Assembly: GCA_013416455.1 (NCBI GenBank)
Contig: JACCES010000024.1
Coordinates: 1-38,381 of the forward strand
Direction of reading: 5' to 3'
DNA from: Alcaligenaceae bacterium
GTDB lineage: Bacteria; Pseudomonadota; Gammaproteobacteria; Burkholderiales; Burkholderiaceae_B
DNA: 38,381 nucleotides
The translations under genes were made by a program, and so were the position numbers. Under the pieces are notes generated by a model. It made no database searches. It saw nothing but the letters and a program-made list of their open reading frames with translations, and was not told where the DNA came from. How positions within the stretch are numbered: the stretch's first letter is position 1; each line of letters starts with the position of its first letter. Of the stretch, positions 24,365 to 32,950 are shown piece by piece.

Positions 24365-24497
24365 CCTCGCCGTTCACGGCGAGGACATGCTGATGCGGCG
24401 GCGCCAATGCGAAAGGCCCCGTCACTTGAGTACGGGGCCTTACTGCCGTTACGGCAGTGAACACTACGGAGTAGTGCGATTGGAGCGGCTTGAAGCC
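24365..24497. other. Five consecutive hairpins in an intergenic region, candidate structured RNA or mobile-element end
   Basis: Within 24346-24709, which has no clear gene, five inverted repeats stand in a row. They are cctcgccg/cggcgagg (24365-24384, loop 4), aaggccccgt/acggggcctt (24413-24441, loop 9), actgccgt/acggcagt (24442-24458, loop 1), cactac/gtagtg (24462-24476, loop 3) and ggctt/aagcc (24487-24497, loop 1). The second could be a terminator for the acetyltransferase gene but lacks a T tract. The density suggests a folded RNA or a remnant of an IS200/IS605-like end. A 48-codon minus-strand frame (start 24506, ending about 24360) crosses the same DNA and cannot be excluded. The rest of the gap to 24709 is GC-rich with no recognisable feature. 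Confidence 0.5.
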
Positions 24498-24709
24498 ACC
24501 CACCATCTCTTGACGGCGATTCCAGTTTAACCTTTGATTTCATCCACGAAATCGGGGTTTTCCCCGGCGGGCGGGAAGGCCCCGGCGGGCGGCGCCCAGG
24601 GGTGTCCGCACCAGGCGTGGCAATGCCGGGCCGCGCCATCCGCGGCGGTGTGCCGCGGCCGCGGTATATTTCCAGTTCGGGCGGAACGCGTATACAGGAG
24701 TCTGAAACC

Positions 24710-25156
24710 ATGAGCGCAAAGGTATTGGAAGGCTACCGGATCGTGGTGGCGGATTGGGCCGCCTGTGCCACGGATGCCGCCGCGGTGCGCCACGAAGTCT
24801 TCGTGCAGGAACAGCAGGTTCCCCTGGAAGAAGAAATGGACGAACGCGATGTCGCCTGTGTGCATGTCGTCGCCTACGGGCCCGACGGCGCCGCCGTCGG
24901 TACCGGGCGCCTGCTGCCCGACGGCCACATCGGCCGCATGGCGGTGCGAAAACCGCAGCGCGGTCTCGGCGTCGGGTCGCTGCTGCTGGCCAGCCTCATC
25001 GATGAGGCGCGGCGGCGTGGCCATCTGGAAGTGGTGCTGGCGGCGCAGGTGCACGCCCAGGCCTTCTACGCCGCGCACGGCTTTCTTGCCGAAGGGCCGG
25101 TGTTTCAGGATGCCGGCATCGACCACGTCAACATGCGGCGCGTGCTGACGGCTTAG
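24710..25156 (+). CDS. GNAT-family N-acetyltransferase
   Basis: The protein has 148 residues of the GNAT fold. The N-terminal part VRHEVFVQEQQVPLEEEMDERD (about 26-47, shown by its VFVQEQQVP core) is typical of the YjcF/ElaA-like group. Motif A GRMAVRKPQRGLGVGSLLL has the acetyl-CoA pyrophosphate loop R84-G-L-G87-V-G89. The C-terminal AQAFYAAHGFLAEGPVFQDAGIDHVNM segment completes the fold (QAFYAAHGF is the conserved part). It acetylates an unknown amine. ATG 24710 has a good aggag at 24696-24700. The open frame extends further upstream, but those residues lack GNAT character. It stands alone between the structured intergenic segment and the TonB receptor gene. Confidence 0.88.
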   Translation: MSAKVLEGYRIVVADWAACATDAAAVRHEVFVQEQQVPLEEEMDERDVACVHVVAYGPDGAAVGTGRLLPDGHIGRMAVRKPQRGLGVGSLLLASLIDEARRRGHLEVVLAAQVHAQAFYAAHGFLAEGPVFQDAGIDHVNMRRVLTA

Positions 25157-25295
25157 GGCCTGTTCACTCTAAGAACCACGCGCCGGGTGGCCAGCAGGCG
25201 GGGGTTCCGCTGAAGACGCAAGGATGCAACATCCGGCCGGGATGCCGGCGCGCCGGGTTTGCCAGGACCGTCTGCTTTAAGGTTTAATCACAAAC

Positions 25296-25311
25296 GCGAA
25301 TGATTCGCAGA
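25296..25311. promoter_or_regulatory. Fur-like box upstream of the TonB-dependent receptor
   Basis: The sequence gcgaatgattcgcaga contains the perfect palindrome gcgaat-g-attcgc (25296-25308) with the AATNATT centre of Fur sites. It matches roughly 11 of 16 positions of a typical gataatgattctcatt box. It lies 22 bp before the receptor start, so iron repression is plausible. Confidence 0.45.
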
Positions 25312-25333
25312 TAATTTTGTTGAAAAAACCGAG

Positions 25334-27295
25334 ATGCAACCCTTCCTGCCCCAACCTCAATCCCTTCCTCCCCCTTCCGCCCTTCGTCCCCTGCTTACCG
25401 CGATCCTGGCCGCCACGGCCGCGACGGCTGCTGCGCAGGAGGTGAAGACACTCGACACCGTCGTCGTCACCGCCTCGGGCTTCGAACAGAACATCGTCGA
25501 TGCGCCGGCGTCGATTTCGGTGGTTCCCCGTGAAAAGCTGGAGCAGGGTTCCTACAAGGACCTGCATGATGCCTTGCGCGATGTCCCCGGCGTGATCCTG
25601 ACGCCTTCCGACAACAACTCGCGCGACATCAGCCTGCGCGGCATGGGCGCGCAATACACGCTGATTCTGGTCGACGGCAAGCGCATGAGCACGCGTGAAA
25701 CGCAGACCAACGGCAGCACCGGTACCGACCAGAGCTGGATCCCCCCGCTGGAAGCCATCGAGCGCATCGAGATCGTGCGCGGGCCGATGTCTTCGCTGTA
25801 CGGGTCCGACGCCATGGGCGGCGTGGTGAACATCATTACGCGCAAGGTGGCCAAGGAATGGATGGGCGCGGTCAGGCTAGAAGCCACGCTGCAGCAGCAC
25901 GAGCGCTCGGGCGACCAGCACCAGGGCAACTTCTACCTGAGCGGCCCCATCAAGGACGATGTGCTCGGCGTGACGCTGTTCGGCGTGTATTCGCATCGCG
26001 ACGAAGACCGCGTATACCAGGGCTACAACAAGTACAAGAACCGTGCGGTGACGGCGCGTTTCGCGCTGACGCCGAATGCCGATCACGATATCCTGTTCGA
26101 AGCGGGCACCGCGCGCCAGGACTATGCTTCCCGCCCCGACCGGACACTGGAAGCCGGCGCCGCCGACTCTTTCCGCAAGTTCGAGCGCGAGCATTACGCC
26201 CTGACCCACAATGGCCGCTGGGGCAATGGCCTGATGTCCGAAACCTATGTGCAGCGCGAGGAAACCAAGAACGTCTCGCGCGAGATGACGATCACGAACA
26301 CCACCGTCCGCAGCGCCTGGAACAAGGAATTCGGCAGCCATTTCGCCACCGCCGGCTTCTATTACGAACTCAACGAACTGAATGATACGACGACCAACAC
26401 CATTTCCGACCGTTCGGACGTCGATCGCTGGCAGTATGCGCTGTTCCTGGAAGACGAATGGCAGATGACGGATTCCTTCGCGCTGACCATGGGCCTGCGC
26501 ATGGACAAGGAAAAGACGGCCGGCGTGCATTGGTCTCCGCGTGTCTATGGCGTATATCAATTGGCTGACAATTGGACGGTGAAGGGCGGGGTCTCCACCG
26601 GCTTCCGGGCGCCCTCCATGCGCCAGACGATTCCGGACTGGGGGGCGGTGAGCCGGGGCGGCAATATGTACGGCAACCCGGATCTGCAGCCGGAAAAGTC
26701 ACTCACCAAGGAAATCGGCCTGTACTACCAGGGCGACGGCGGCCTGCAGGCCGGCTTCACGGTCTTCCACAATAAATTCGAAGACAAGATCACCCGCGTG
26801 CCTTGCCCCGAGTGCGGCCCGCCCAACCAGTTCGGCCGCAGCCCCACGACCTACGTGAACGTGGACGATGCCGTGACGCGCGGCCTGGAGGCCAGCCTGA
26901 GCGCGCCGCTGAGCGACACGCTGACCACCACGGCCAGCTACACTTACACCGATTCGGAGCAGAAGTCGGGCGAGTATGCGGGCAACCCGCTCACCCAGTT
27001 GCCCAAGCACATGTTCAACCTGAGCATGAACTGGCAGCCCACCGAAAAGATCAACGGCTGGACCCGGCTGAGCTTCCGTGGCAAGGAAAGCGACCCCACC
27101 CAGGGCGCATCCGCTTCGAGCAGCATCGCCCCCTCGGTCACGCTCGTCGATTTCGGCGGCTCGTACAAGTTCAACAAGACGGTCACCATGCACGCCGGCG
27201 TCTACAACGTATTCGACAAGTACGTCGCTTACGACGACTACGGTTATGTGGAAGACGGCCGCCGTTTCTGGCTGGGCATGGACATCAAGTTCTGA
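25334..27295 (+). CDS. TonB-dependent outer-membrane receptor, probable siderophore or heme-type (CirA/FepA/Bfr-like)
   Basis: The precursor has 653 residues. The signal-like N-terminus ends near TAAAQ (about 35), followed by the TonB box LDTVVVTAS (about 40-48). The plug domain (about 50-170) has DVPGVILTPSDNNSRDISLRG and the late plug motifs ERIEIVRGPMSSLYGSDAMGG (its core RIEIVRGPMSSLYG) and GVVNIITRK. A 22-strand-type barrel ends in the family pattern VYNVFDKY and a terminal Phe. It imports a ferric chelate or similar ligand using TonB energy. The signal peptide is unusual, Pro-rich with few positive charges. An extracellular-loop candidate carries Cys491-P-E-Cys494. A Fur-like box lies upstream. 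It converges on yhhJ with 4 bp between stops. Confidence 0.9.
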   Translation: MQPFLPQPQSLPPPSALRPLLTAILAATAATAAAQEVKTLDTVVVTASGFEQNIVDAPASISVVPREKLEQGSYKDLHDALRDVPGVILTPSDNNSRDISLRGMGAQYTLILVDGKRMSTRETQTNGSTGTDQSWIPPLEAIERIEIVRGPMSSLYGSDAMGGVVNIITRKVAKEWMGAVRLEATLQQHERSGDQHQGNFYLSGPIKDDVLGVTLFGVYSHRDEDRVYQGYNKYKNRAVTARFALTPNADHDILFEAGTARQDYASRPDRTLEAGAADSFRKFEREHYALTHNGRWGNGLMSETYVQREETKNVSREMTITNTTVRSAWNKEFGSHFATAGFYYELNELNDTTTNTISDRSDVDRWQYALFLEDEWQMTDSFALTMGLRMDKEKTAGVHWSPRVYGVYQLADNWTVKGGVSTGFRAPSMRQTIPDWGAVSRGGNMYGNPDLQPEKSLTKEIGLYYQGDGGLQAGFTVFHNKFEDKITRVPCPECGPPNQFGRSPTTYVNVDDAVTRGLEASLSAPLSDTLTTTASYTYTDSEQKSGEYAGNPLTQLPKHMFNLSMNWQPTEKINGWTRLSFRGKESDPTQGASASSSIAPSVTLVDFGGSYKFNKTVTMHAGVYNVFDKYVAYDDYGYVEDGRRFWLGMDIKF

Positions 27296-27299
27296 CCCG

Positions 27300-28427
27300 T
27301 CATGCCATTCTCGCCAGCGTCTTCCTGAAGCGCCGCAAAGAAAACGCGAACAGCACCGCGCCGATCAGGAACAGGGCCAGCAGCGAGGGCCATACAGTCT
27401 CCAGGCCGGCGCCGCGATAGAGCACGGCCTGGCTCAGGCTGACGAAATGCGTGGTGGGCGCGGCCAGCATGATGGTCTGCACCATTTCGGGCATGCTTTC
27501 GCGCGGGGTCGACCCGCCCGAGAGCATCTGCAGCGGCATGATGGTGAGTACCAGCAGCAGGCCGAACTGCGGCATGCTGCGGGCGATGGTGGCCATGAAG
27601 ATGCCCATCGATGTCGTGGCGAACAGCGACAGCGCCGCACCGGTGAAGAACAGCAGCAAAGAGCCTTCGATGGGCACGCCGATGGCCCCGCGCACCACCA
27701 GCGTCATGGAAAGCGCAGTGGCCAGCAGCACCACCAGGCCCATCGACCATACTTTGGCGATCATGATTTCCGTGGGCGTGACCGGCATCACCAGCAGATG
27801 CTCGATGGTGCCGTGCTCGCGTTCGCGGATCAGCGCCGCGCCCGTCAGGATGATGGACAGCAGGGTGATGGAGTTCACGATTTCCATCACGCTGCCGAAC
27901 CAGGCCAGTTCCAGGGTCGGGTTGAAGCGCATGCGCAGGGCAAGTTCCACCGGCGGCGCCTGCGCATTGCGGTGGCGGGCCAGGAATTCATTGACCTCCG
28001 CCGCCACGATCTGCTGCACATAGCCGCTGCCGGCAAAGGCCTGCGACATGCGGGTGGCGTCCACATTGAGCTGGACTTCCGCGCGCTTGCCGGCCAGCAT
28101 GTCGCGCTGGAAGCCCGGGGGTATGACCAGGGCGAAGGTGAACCTCCCGGCATCCATGCCTGGATCGATATCCGGATGGTCGATCAGGACGGGCGGGTTG
28201 AAGTGGGGCGGATAGAAGGCCGAGACAATGCGGGTCGACAGCGGGGAACGGTCTTCGTCGACGATGGCGATCACCGAATTGTGCAGGGTTTCGGGCATGG
28301 CGGTCGCCGCTGTATAGATCGACACCGTGAAGACATAGATGATCAGCACCAGCATGACGGGTTCCCGCCACAGGCTCCAGAGCTCCTTGACCCCCAGCCG
28401 CCAGATGTTCAGAAGATGGCGCCTCAT
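27300..28427 (-). CDS. yhhJ: ABC-2 type transporter permease, YhhJ-like
   Basis: The protein has 375 residues. A first helix (about 22-42, EPVMLVLIIYVFTVSIYTAAT) is followed by a large periplasmic domain (about 45-175). At least five helices follow (about 178-370), with the ABC-2 signature region LIREREHGTIEHLLVMPVTPTEIMIAK. It is the permease partner in a yhiI-rbbA-yhhJ set as known from E. coli, here in the same gene order. The export substrate is unknown. ATG 28425-28427 begins MRRHLLNIWRLGVKELWSLW, a normal cytoplasmic start. The longer open frame overlaps the upstream gene. A 74-bp GC-rich gap separates it from rbbA, with no obvious promoter, so co-transcription is likely. Confidence 0.88.
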   Translation of the reverse strand: MRRHLLNIWRLGVKELWSLWREPVMLVLIIYVFTVSIYTAATAMPETLHNSVIAIVDEDRSPLSTRIVSAFYPPHFNPPVLIDHPDIDPGMDAGRFTFALVIPPGFQRDMLAGKRAEVQLNVDATRMSQAFAGSGYVQQIVAAEVNEFLARHRNAQAPPVELALRMRFNPTLELAWFGSVMEIVNSITLLSIILTGAALIREREHGTIEHLLVMPVTPTEIMIAKVWSMGLVVLLATALSMTLVVRGAIGVPIEGSLLLFFTGAALSLFATTSMGIFMATIARSMPQFGLLLVLTIMPLQMLSGGSTPRESMPEMVQTIMLAAPTTHFVSLSQAVLYRGAGLETVWPSLLALFLIGAVLFAFSLRRFRKTLARMA

Positions 28428-28501
28428 GTCAGTCTCCGCCCGGCCGCCCGAAGGAGGCCCTGGGGGGCAGCGAACGCAGGGAGCGTGGGGGGCGTGGCAT
28501 C

Positions 28502-31363
28502 TCAGACCTCCTGCTTCTTCAGCATCAGCACCGCCAGCCCCAGGATGACGGGTACGGCGATGATCAGCGGCCAGAAATAGGCGCCCAGATCGGCCAAGCC
28601 CAGCGCCTTGTTGAAGACCCCGCGGCTGATGACGAACATATGCGTGGCCGGATAGATTTCGCCGATGAAGCGGCCGACGCCTTCCAGCGCCGACACCGGG
28701 TTGGTCAGGCCCGAATACTGCACCGCCGGCAGCAGCGTGCCTATCATGGTCAGGAACAGGGCGGCGATCTGGCTGCGCGTCAGCGCCGAGAACAGCAGCC
28801 CCAGGCCGGTGGAGCACACCACATAGATCAGTGTGGCCGCCGTCAGCACGATGAAGCTGCCGGTCATGGGCACGCCGAACAGCGTGACGGCCAGCAGGCA
28901 CATGGCCAGGAAGTTCACCATGGCCAGCCCGATGTAGGGGAGCTGCTTGCCGATCAGGAACTCGCTGCGCGTCACGGGCGTGACATACAGATTGATGATG
29001 GAGCCGAGTTCCTTTTCGCGCACCACCGACAGCGCGGCCAGCATGGACGGCAGCATCAGCAGCAGCAGCGGGATGACCGCCGGCACCATGGCCGGCAGGC
29101 TGCGCACGTCGGGGTTGTAGCGGAAACGCGTTTCGATGCCGAGGGTGGCCGCGCCCGCGGCAGCCGGAAAGGCCTGGGACAGCCAGTGCTGGTGAATGCC
29201 CTCGACATAGCCCCGCACGGTCTCCGCCCGGGTGGGCATGGCGCCGTCCACCCAGGCGCCCACCTGGGCCGGCGTGCCGCGCTTGATGTCGCGGCCGAAG
29301 CCGGGCGGGATCTCGATGGCCAGCGACAGTTCGCCGCTGCGCATGCGCCGGTCCAGATCCTCGTAGCCCGTGATAGGCGGTTTTTCGGTGAAGTAGCGCG
29401 AACCCGAGAGGCTCAGGGTGTAGCTGTTGCTGAGCGTGGTCTGGTCGCGGTCCAGCACGGCGTAGCTCAGGTCTTCGACATCCAGACTGATGCCGAAACC
29501 GATCACGAACATCAGGATCAATGAACCCGCCAGCGCCAGTGTGGCGCGGATCGGGTCGCGGCGCAGTTCCAGTGATTCCCGCCAGCAGTAGCTCAGCAGG
29601 CGGTCCAGGCTGAAGGAGCGGGGGCGGGGCGGTGCGCCGGTCTCCCCACCTGGCGGAGGTGTCTTGCCGGCGGCCGCTGTGCCGCCCGGAGTGGGCGCCG
29701 CGCCATGGGGTTCCGCGGCATTGCCGTGGACGGGCGTGTCCGGGGTCGCGGGGGCGGCGCCTTCCGCCGCGAGCCCGTCGCTGCCGGCCGGCGGCGCGGT
29801 CTGCCCATCGGCTTCCAGCAGATAGCCGATGAAGGCATCTTCCAGATTGCGGGCGCCGCGCTTTTCCACCAGGGCGGAGGGGCGGTCGCTGTCGAGCACC
29901 TTGCCGGCGTGCATCATCGACATGCGGTCGCAGCGCTCGGCTTCGTTCATGAAGTGGGTGGATATGAAGATGGTGACCCGGTCGCGGCGCGACAGCTCGA
30001 TCAGATGGCGCCAGAACGCGTCGCGGGCCACCGGGTCCACGCCGGACGTGGGTTCGTCCAGAATCAGGATCTCGGGGCGATGCACCATGGCCACGGCCAG
30101 CGACAGACGCTGCCGGATGCCCAGCGGCAGGCGGGCGGGCAGGGCGTCGCGCACATCGGCCAGTTCGAAACGTTCCAGCATTTCGTCGACCCGCGCCGCC
30201 CGTTCCGCCACCGGTACATGGAACAGCCGCGCATGCAGCAGCAGGTTCTGATGCACGGTCAGTTCGCCGTAAAGCGAGAAGGATTGCGACATATAGCCCA
30301 CCCGCGCCCGGGTTTCCATGTCCTTCGGGTCGATTTCCCGGCCGAACAGCCAGGCCCGGCCCTCGGAGGCGGGCAGCAGGCCGGTGAGCATCTTCATGGT
30401 GGTGGACTTGCCGCAGCCGTTCGAACCCAGGAAGCCGAAGATTTCGCCCCGCCGGATGCGGAAGCTGACGTGATCCACCGCCACGAAGTCGCCGAAACGC
30501 ATGGTCAGGCCTTCCGCCTCGATGGCGATGTCGCCATTGCGGCCGCCAGCGTTCGGGGCGTCGCCGCCCGCTCCCTCTTCCAGCGGTGGAATCACCACTG
30601 GCGCATAGCCCTTTCTGCGTTCTTCCGGCAGCAGTGTCACGAAAGCGGCTTCCAGCGTTTCGCTGCCGCTGCGCGCCAGGATTCCGGCTGGGCTGCCGGT
30701 CGCCAGGATGCGGCCGGCGTCCATCGCCACCAGATGATCGAAACGTTGGGCTTCATCCATATAGGCGGTAGCCACCAACACACTCATGCCGGGCCGGTCC
30801 TCGCGGATGCGGGCGATCAGGTCCCAGAACTGGGCGCGTGCCAGCGGGTCGACCCCGGTGGTGGGTTCGTCCAGAATCAGCAGGTCCGGGTCATGGATGA
30901 GCGCGCAGCACAGGCCGAGCTTCTGCTTCATGCCCCCGGACAGCTTGCCCGCCGGCCGCTCCAGAAACGGATGCAGCCCGGTGCTGAGGGTCAGTTCATC
31001 GATGCGCCGGCGGCGCTCGGCCGCATCGTGGCTGAACAGGCGTCCGAAGAATTGCAGGTTTTCTTCCACCGACAATGTGGGGTAGAGATTCTTGCCCAGC
31101 CCTTGCGGCATGTAGGCGATGCGCGGGCAGTTGCGCTTGCGGTCGCGCCTGTCGCCCATGTCGCCGTCCAGCACGCGCACGCTGCCTTCCTGTATGCGGC
31201 GCGCCCCGGCGATCAGGGCCAGCAGGCTGGACTTGCCCACGCCGTCCGGCCCGATCAGGCCGGTGACCCGGCCGTCGGGGACGTCCAGAGAGATATCGTC
31301 CAGCGCCACCGTCTTGCCATAGCGCAGGCCGACCCCGCGCAGCACGGCGACGAAGCCCGGCAT
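28502..31363 (-). CDS. rbbA: Fused double-ATPase/ABC-2 permease, RbbA-like
   Basis: The protein has 953 residues with three parts. ATPase 1 (about 5-245): Walker A GPDGVGKS at 38-45, signature LSGGMKQK at 141-148, Walker B LLILDEP. ATPase 2 (about 278-515): Walker A GSNGCGKS at 313-320, degenerate signature LPLGIRQR near 412-419, Walker [13 protein letters not shown]. An ABC-2 permease (about 590-953) has one N-terminal and five C-terminal helices. This is the RbbA (YhiH) architecture, about 911 residues in E. coli, described as a ribosome-associated ATPase. The context with an HlyD-type protein argues for transport. The linker at about 520-590 is long and Pro/Ala/Gly-rich. ATG 31361-31363, with ggagg upstream, lies 1 bp from the preceding stop; a TTG further upstream is less likely. 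Confidence 0.92.
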   Translation of the reverse strand: MPGFVAVLRGVGLRYGKTVALDDISLDVPDGRVTGLIGPDGVGKSSLLALIAGARRIQEGSVRVLDGDMGDRRDRKRNCPRIAYMPQGLGKNLYPTLSVEENLQFFGRLFSHDAAERRRRIDELTLSTGLHPFLERPAGKLSGGMKQKLGLCCALIHDPDLLILDEPTTGVDPLARAQFWDLIARIREDRPGMSVLVATAYMDEAQRFDHLVAMDAGRILATGSPAGILARSGSETLEAAFVTLLPEERRKGYAPVVIPPLEEGAGGDAPNAGGRNGDIAIEAEGLTMRFGDFVAVDHVSFRIRRGEIFGFLGSNGCGKSTTMKMLTGLLPASEGRAWLFGREIDPKDMETRARVGYMSQSFSLYGELTVHQNLLLHARLFHVPVAERAARVDEMLERFELADVRDALPARLPLGIRQRLSLAVAMVHRPEILILDEPTSGVDPVARDAFWRHLIELSRRDRVTIFISTHFMNEAERCDRMSMMHAGKVLDSDRPSALVEKRGARNLEDAFIGYLLEADGQTAPPAGSDGLAAEGAAPATPDTPVHGNAAEPHGAAPTPGGTAAAGKTPPPGGETGAPPRPRSFSLDRLLSYCWRESLELRRDPIRATLALAGSLILMFVIGFGISLDVEDLSYAVLDRDQTTLSNSYTLSLSGSRYFTEKPPITGYEDLDRRMRSGELSLAIEIPPGFGRDIKRGTPAQVGAWVDGAMPTRAETVRGYVEGIHQHWLSQAFPAAAGAATLGIETRFRYNPDVRSLPAMVPAVIPLLLLMLPSMLAALSVVREKELGSIINLYVTPVTRSEFLIGKQLPYIGLAMVNFLAMCLLAVTLFGVPMTGSFIVLTAATLIYVVCSTGLGLLFSALTRSQIAALFLTMIGTLLPAVQYSGLTNPVSALEGVGRFIGEIYPATHMFVISRGVFNKALGLADLGAYFWPLIIAVPVILGLAVLMLKKQEV

Positions 31364-31364
31364 C

Positions 31365-32444
31365 TCAGCCTCCAATGTTCGGAACCAGATCGTCCGGCCA
31401 TTGTGCCGCCGCGTCCACCTTCACCCAGGTGACGCCGGGCAGGCCGGTCTTCACGTACTCAAGGTATTTTTCCAGCAGTTCCGGGGGGATGCGCGCCCGC
31501 ACCCGGAACATCAGCTTCTGGCGTTCGGACGCTGTTTCCACCGTCTTGGGCGTGAATTGGGCGGTGCTGGCCACGAAGCTGATCTCGGCCGGAATGACAT
31601 AGCCCGGCGCCGCATCCAGAATGATGCGCGCCTCGCCGCCCAGCGCCAGCCGGCCCACCAGCGTTTCCGGCAGGAAGAAGGTCATGTAGACGTCCGACAG
31701 ATCCACCAGATTGAGCACCTTGCCGCCGGGCGCGAGCACCTCGCCCGCCTGCGCCACCAGGAACTGTACGCGGCCATTGCGCGGCGCCCGCAGCACCGAA
31801 TCGGCAAGATCGGCCTCGACTCGGGCCACCGTGGCCGCCGCCGCCCGCGCGCGGAATTCCGCGCCCACGTGCTGGGCCTGGGCCGACTCGACGGCCGCCT
31901 CGGCCGCGACCACCTGCGCCCGCGCCGCCGTCAGCGCGGCCTCCGCCCCCAGCGATAGCGTACGGTCGTCATCCAGTTGCTGGCGCGACGTGGCTCCCTG
32001 GCCGGCCAATGACCGGGAACGTTGCAGGCGCTGGCTGGCCGCGTCCGTTTCCGCCACCCGCTGCACCACCAGGGCCTGCGCCGCGGCCACGTCGCTCTGG
32101 CGCAGCGCAATCTGCGCCTTGGCCGCCGCAATCGCGTGCACCGCCTCCTGGTGGGAGGCCTGCGCTTCGGCCAGCTGCGCTTCCAGCGTGCTTACCTGCA
32201 TGCGTGCCAGCGCCTGGCCCTGACGCACGAAATCGCCTTCCTTGACCAGAATCTCGTCGATACGACCGGCCAGCTTGGCGGCCACGTCCACTTCCGTGGC
32301 TTCGATGCGCCCGTTGCCGCTGGCGAAACCAGGGCCCGGGCCGTCTTCCCGCAGGCTTTTCCAGCCGAAATAGGCGGCCAGCGCAAGAACGGCAATGAGG
32401 CCGATGATGAAATAAAGCCGGGACCTGCTGTGGTTCTTGGACAT
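31365..32444 (-). CDS. yhiI: HlyD-family periplasmic adaptor (membrane fusion protein), YhiI-like
   Basis: The protein has 359 residues. An N-terminal membrane anchor (about 10-28, [19 protein letters not shown]) is followed by the biotinyl-lipoyl-like segment [20 protein letters not shown] and [17 protein letters not shown] long alpha-helical hairpin rich in Ala, Gln and Glu (about 85-215) follows, then the second lipoyl half [24 protein letters not shown] (core [10 protein letters not shown]) and a beta-barrel to the C-terminus. It bridges the inner-membrane exporter (RbbA/YhhJ) to an outer-membrane channel such as TolC, which is not in the window. ATG 32442-32444 follows a weak agg; the longer frame upstream is Pro/Arg-rich and not HlyD-like. 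First gene of the three-gene operon. Confidence 0.9.
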   Translation of the reverse strand: MSKNHSRSRLYFIIGLIAVLALAAYFGWKSLREDGPGPGFASGNGRIEATEVDVAAKLAGRIDEILVKEGDFVRQGQALARMQVSTLEAQLAEAQASHQEAVHAIAAAKAQIALRQSDVAAAQALVVQRVAETDAASQRLQRSRSLAGQGATSRQQLDDDRTLSLGAEAALTAARAQVVAAEAAVESAQAQHVGAEFRARAAAATVARVEADLADSVLRAPRNGRVQFLVAQAGEVLAPGGKVLNLVDLSDVYMTFFLPETLVGRLALGGEARIILDAAPGYVIPAEISFVASTAQFTPKTVETASERQKLMFRVRARIPPELLEKYLEYVKTGLPGVTWVKVDAAAQWPDDLVPNIGG

Positions 32445-32950
32445 GAAACAGCCCTGGATATGGCCGTTTGCCAAGCGCCGGCCCTGCGCTCCATCATCGG
32501 GAAGTATACCCGCCACTGTAACGGAACCCGGCGCGCCGCGACTCGCAAATGGGCCTGCGCCACGCGGGCTGGGTCGCTCGCGCGGGCCTGTGGGATCTGC
32601 GGTTTCCGACAGCGAACCGGCGTTTGGGCGTGGCGGGCTTAACGATCCTTGACATTCAGTACTTGTAAATAAACCTATCATTAGTCAAGAAATTTCATAC
32701 GCATGGCAGGTTTTTTCGTGCTGTGTAGTCAATGAGCCTCCGAAAAATGGGTATGCCCGCATTCTTCGGTAGCTTGTCATGGTCAGTGGAGGGTTCCGTT
32801 CCCAGGCGCCTCAGGGTGATTTTCGCCATGAGTCCGATGCCAAATGACGGTCCGCGCGGCCGGCCAAAATCAATCAATACCTATAGTGTTGCCCGTTCCT
32901 GGGTGAACAGGGCTGTCTTGTAACTATTACTGCAATCATAGGGTCCGTAC
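32445..32950. other. Long divergent intergenic region upstream of the adhesin and yhiI
   Basis: The 506 bp hold the tatact box for yhiI near the left side. An AT-rich patch at 648-689 after 32000 (ttgaca at 32649-32654, tatcat at 32676-32681; flanked by cttgac and gtcaag at 32648-32653 and 32684-32689) is the best candidate for the adhesin promoter, although the 21-bp spacing is too long for a standard sigma-70 site. Then come about 270 bp with only small chance frames. A -10-like tatagt is at 32882-32887, and an imperfect hairpin (gcccgttc/gaacagggc) at 32891-32913 lies near the adhesin start. This long leader may be regulatory. I see no known riboswitch. Confidence 0.4.
32503..32508 (-). 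promoter_or_regulatory. Candidate -10 box for the yhiI-rbbA-yhhJ operon
   Basis: On the minus strand tatact (32503-32508) matches five of six consensus bases and lies about 58 bp before the yhiI start. No good -35 box is seen at 16-18 bp, so the call is tentative. Confidence 0.3.

Noticed and set aside
25245-25256. 12-bp palindrome ccggcgcgccgg after the GNAT gene
   Set aside because: It is a simple GC palindrome in a GC-rich genome. It is followed by gttt only, so a terminator is possible but not convincing.
29705-31432. Plus-strand 575-codon frame opposite rbbA
   Set aside because: It is antisense to the two ATPase domains with intact Walker motifs; its own translation is low-complexity and unrecognisable.
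32732-32923. 63-codon plus-strand frame in the adhesin leader
   Set aside because: It lacks a ribosome-binding site and gene-like composition, and a minus-strand frame of similar length overlaps it. A leader peptide cannot be excluded but is not supported.
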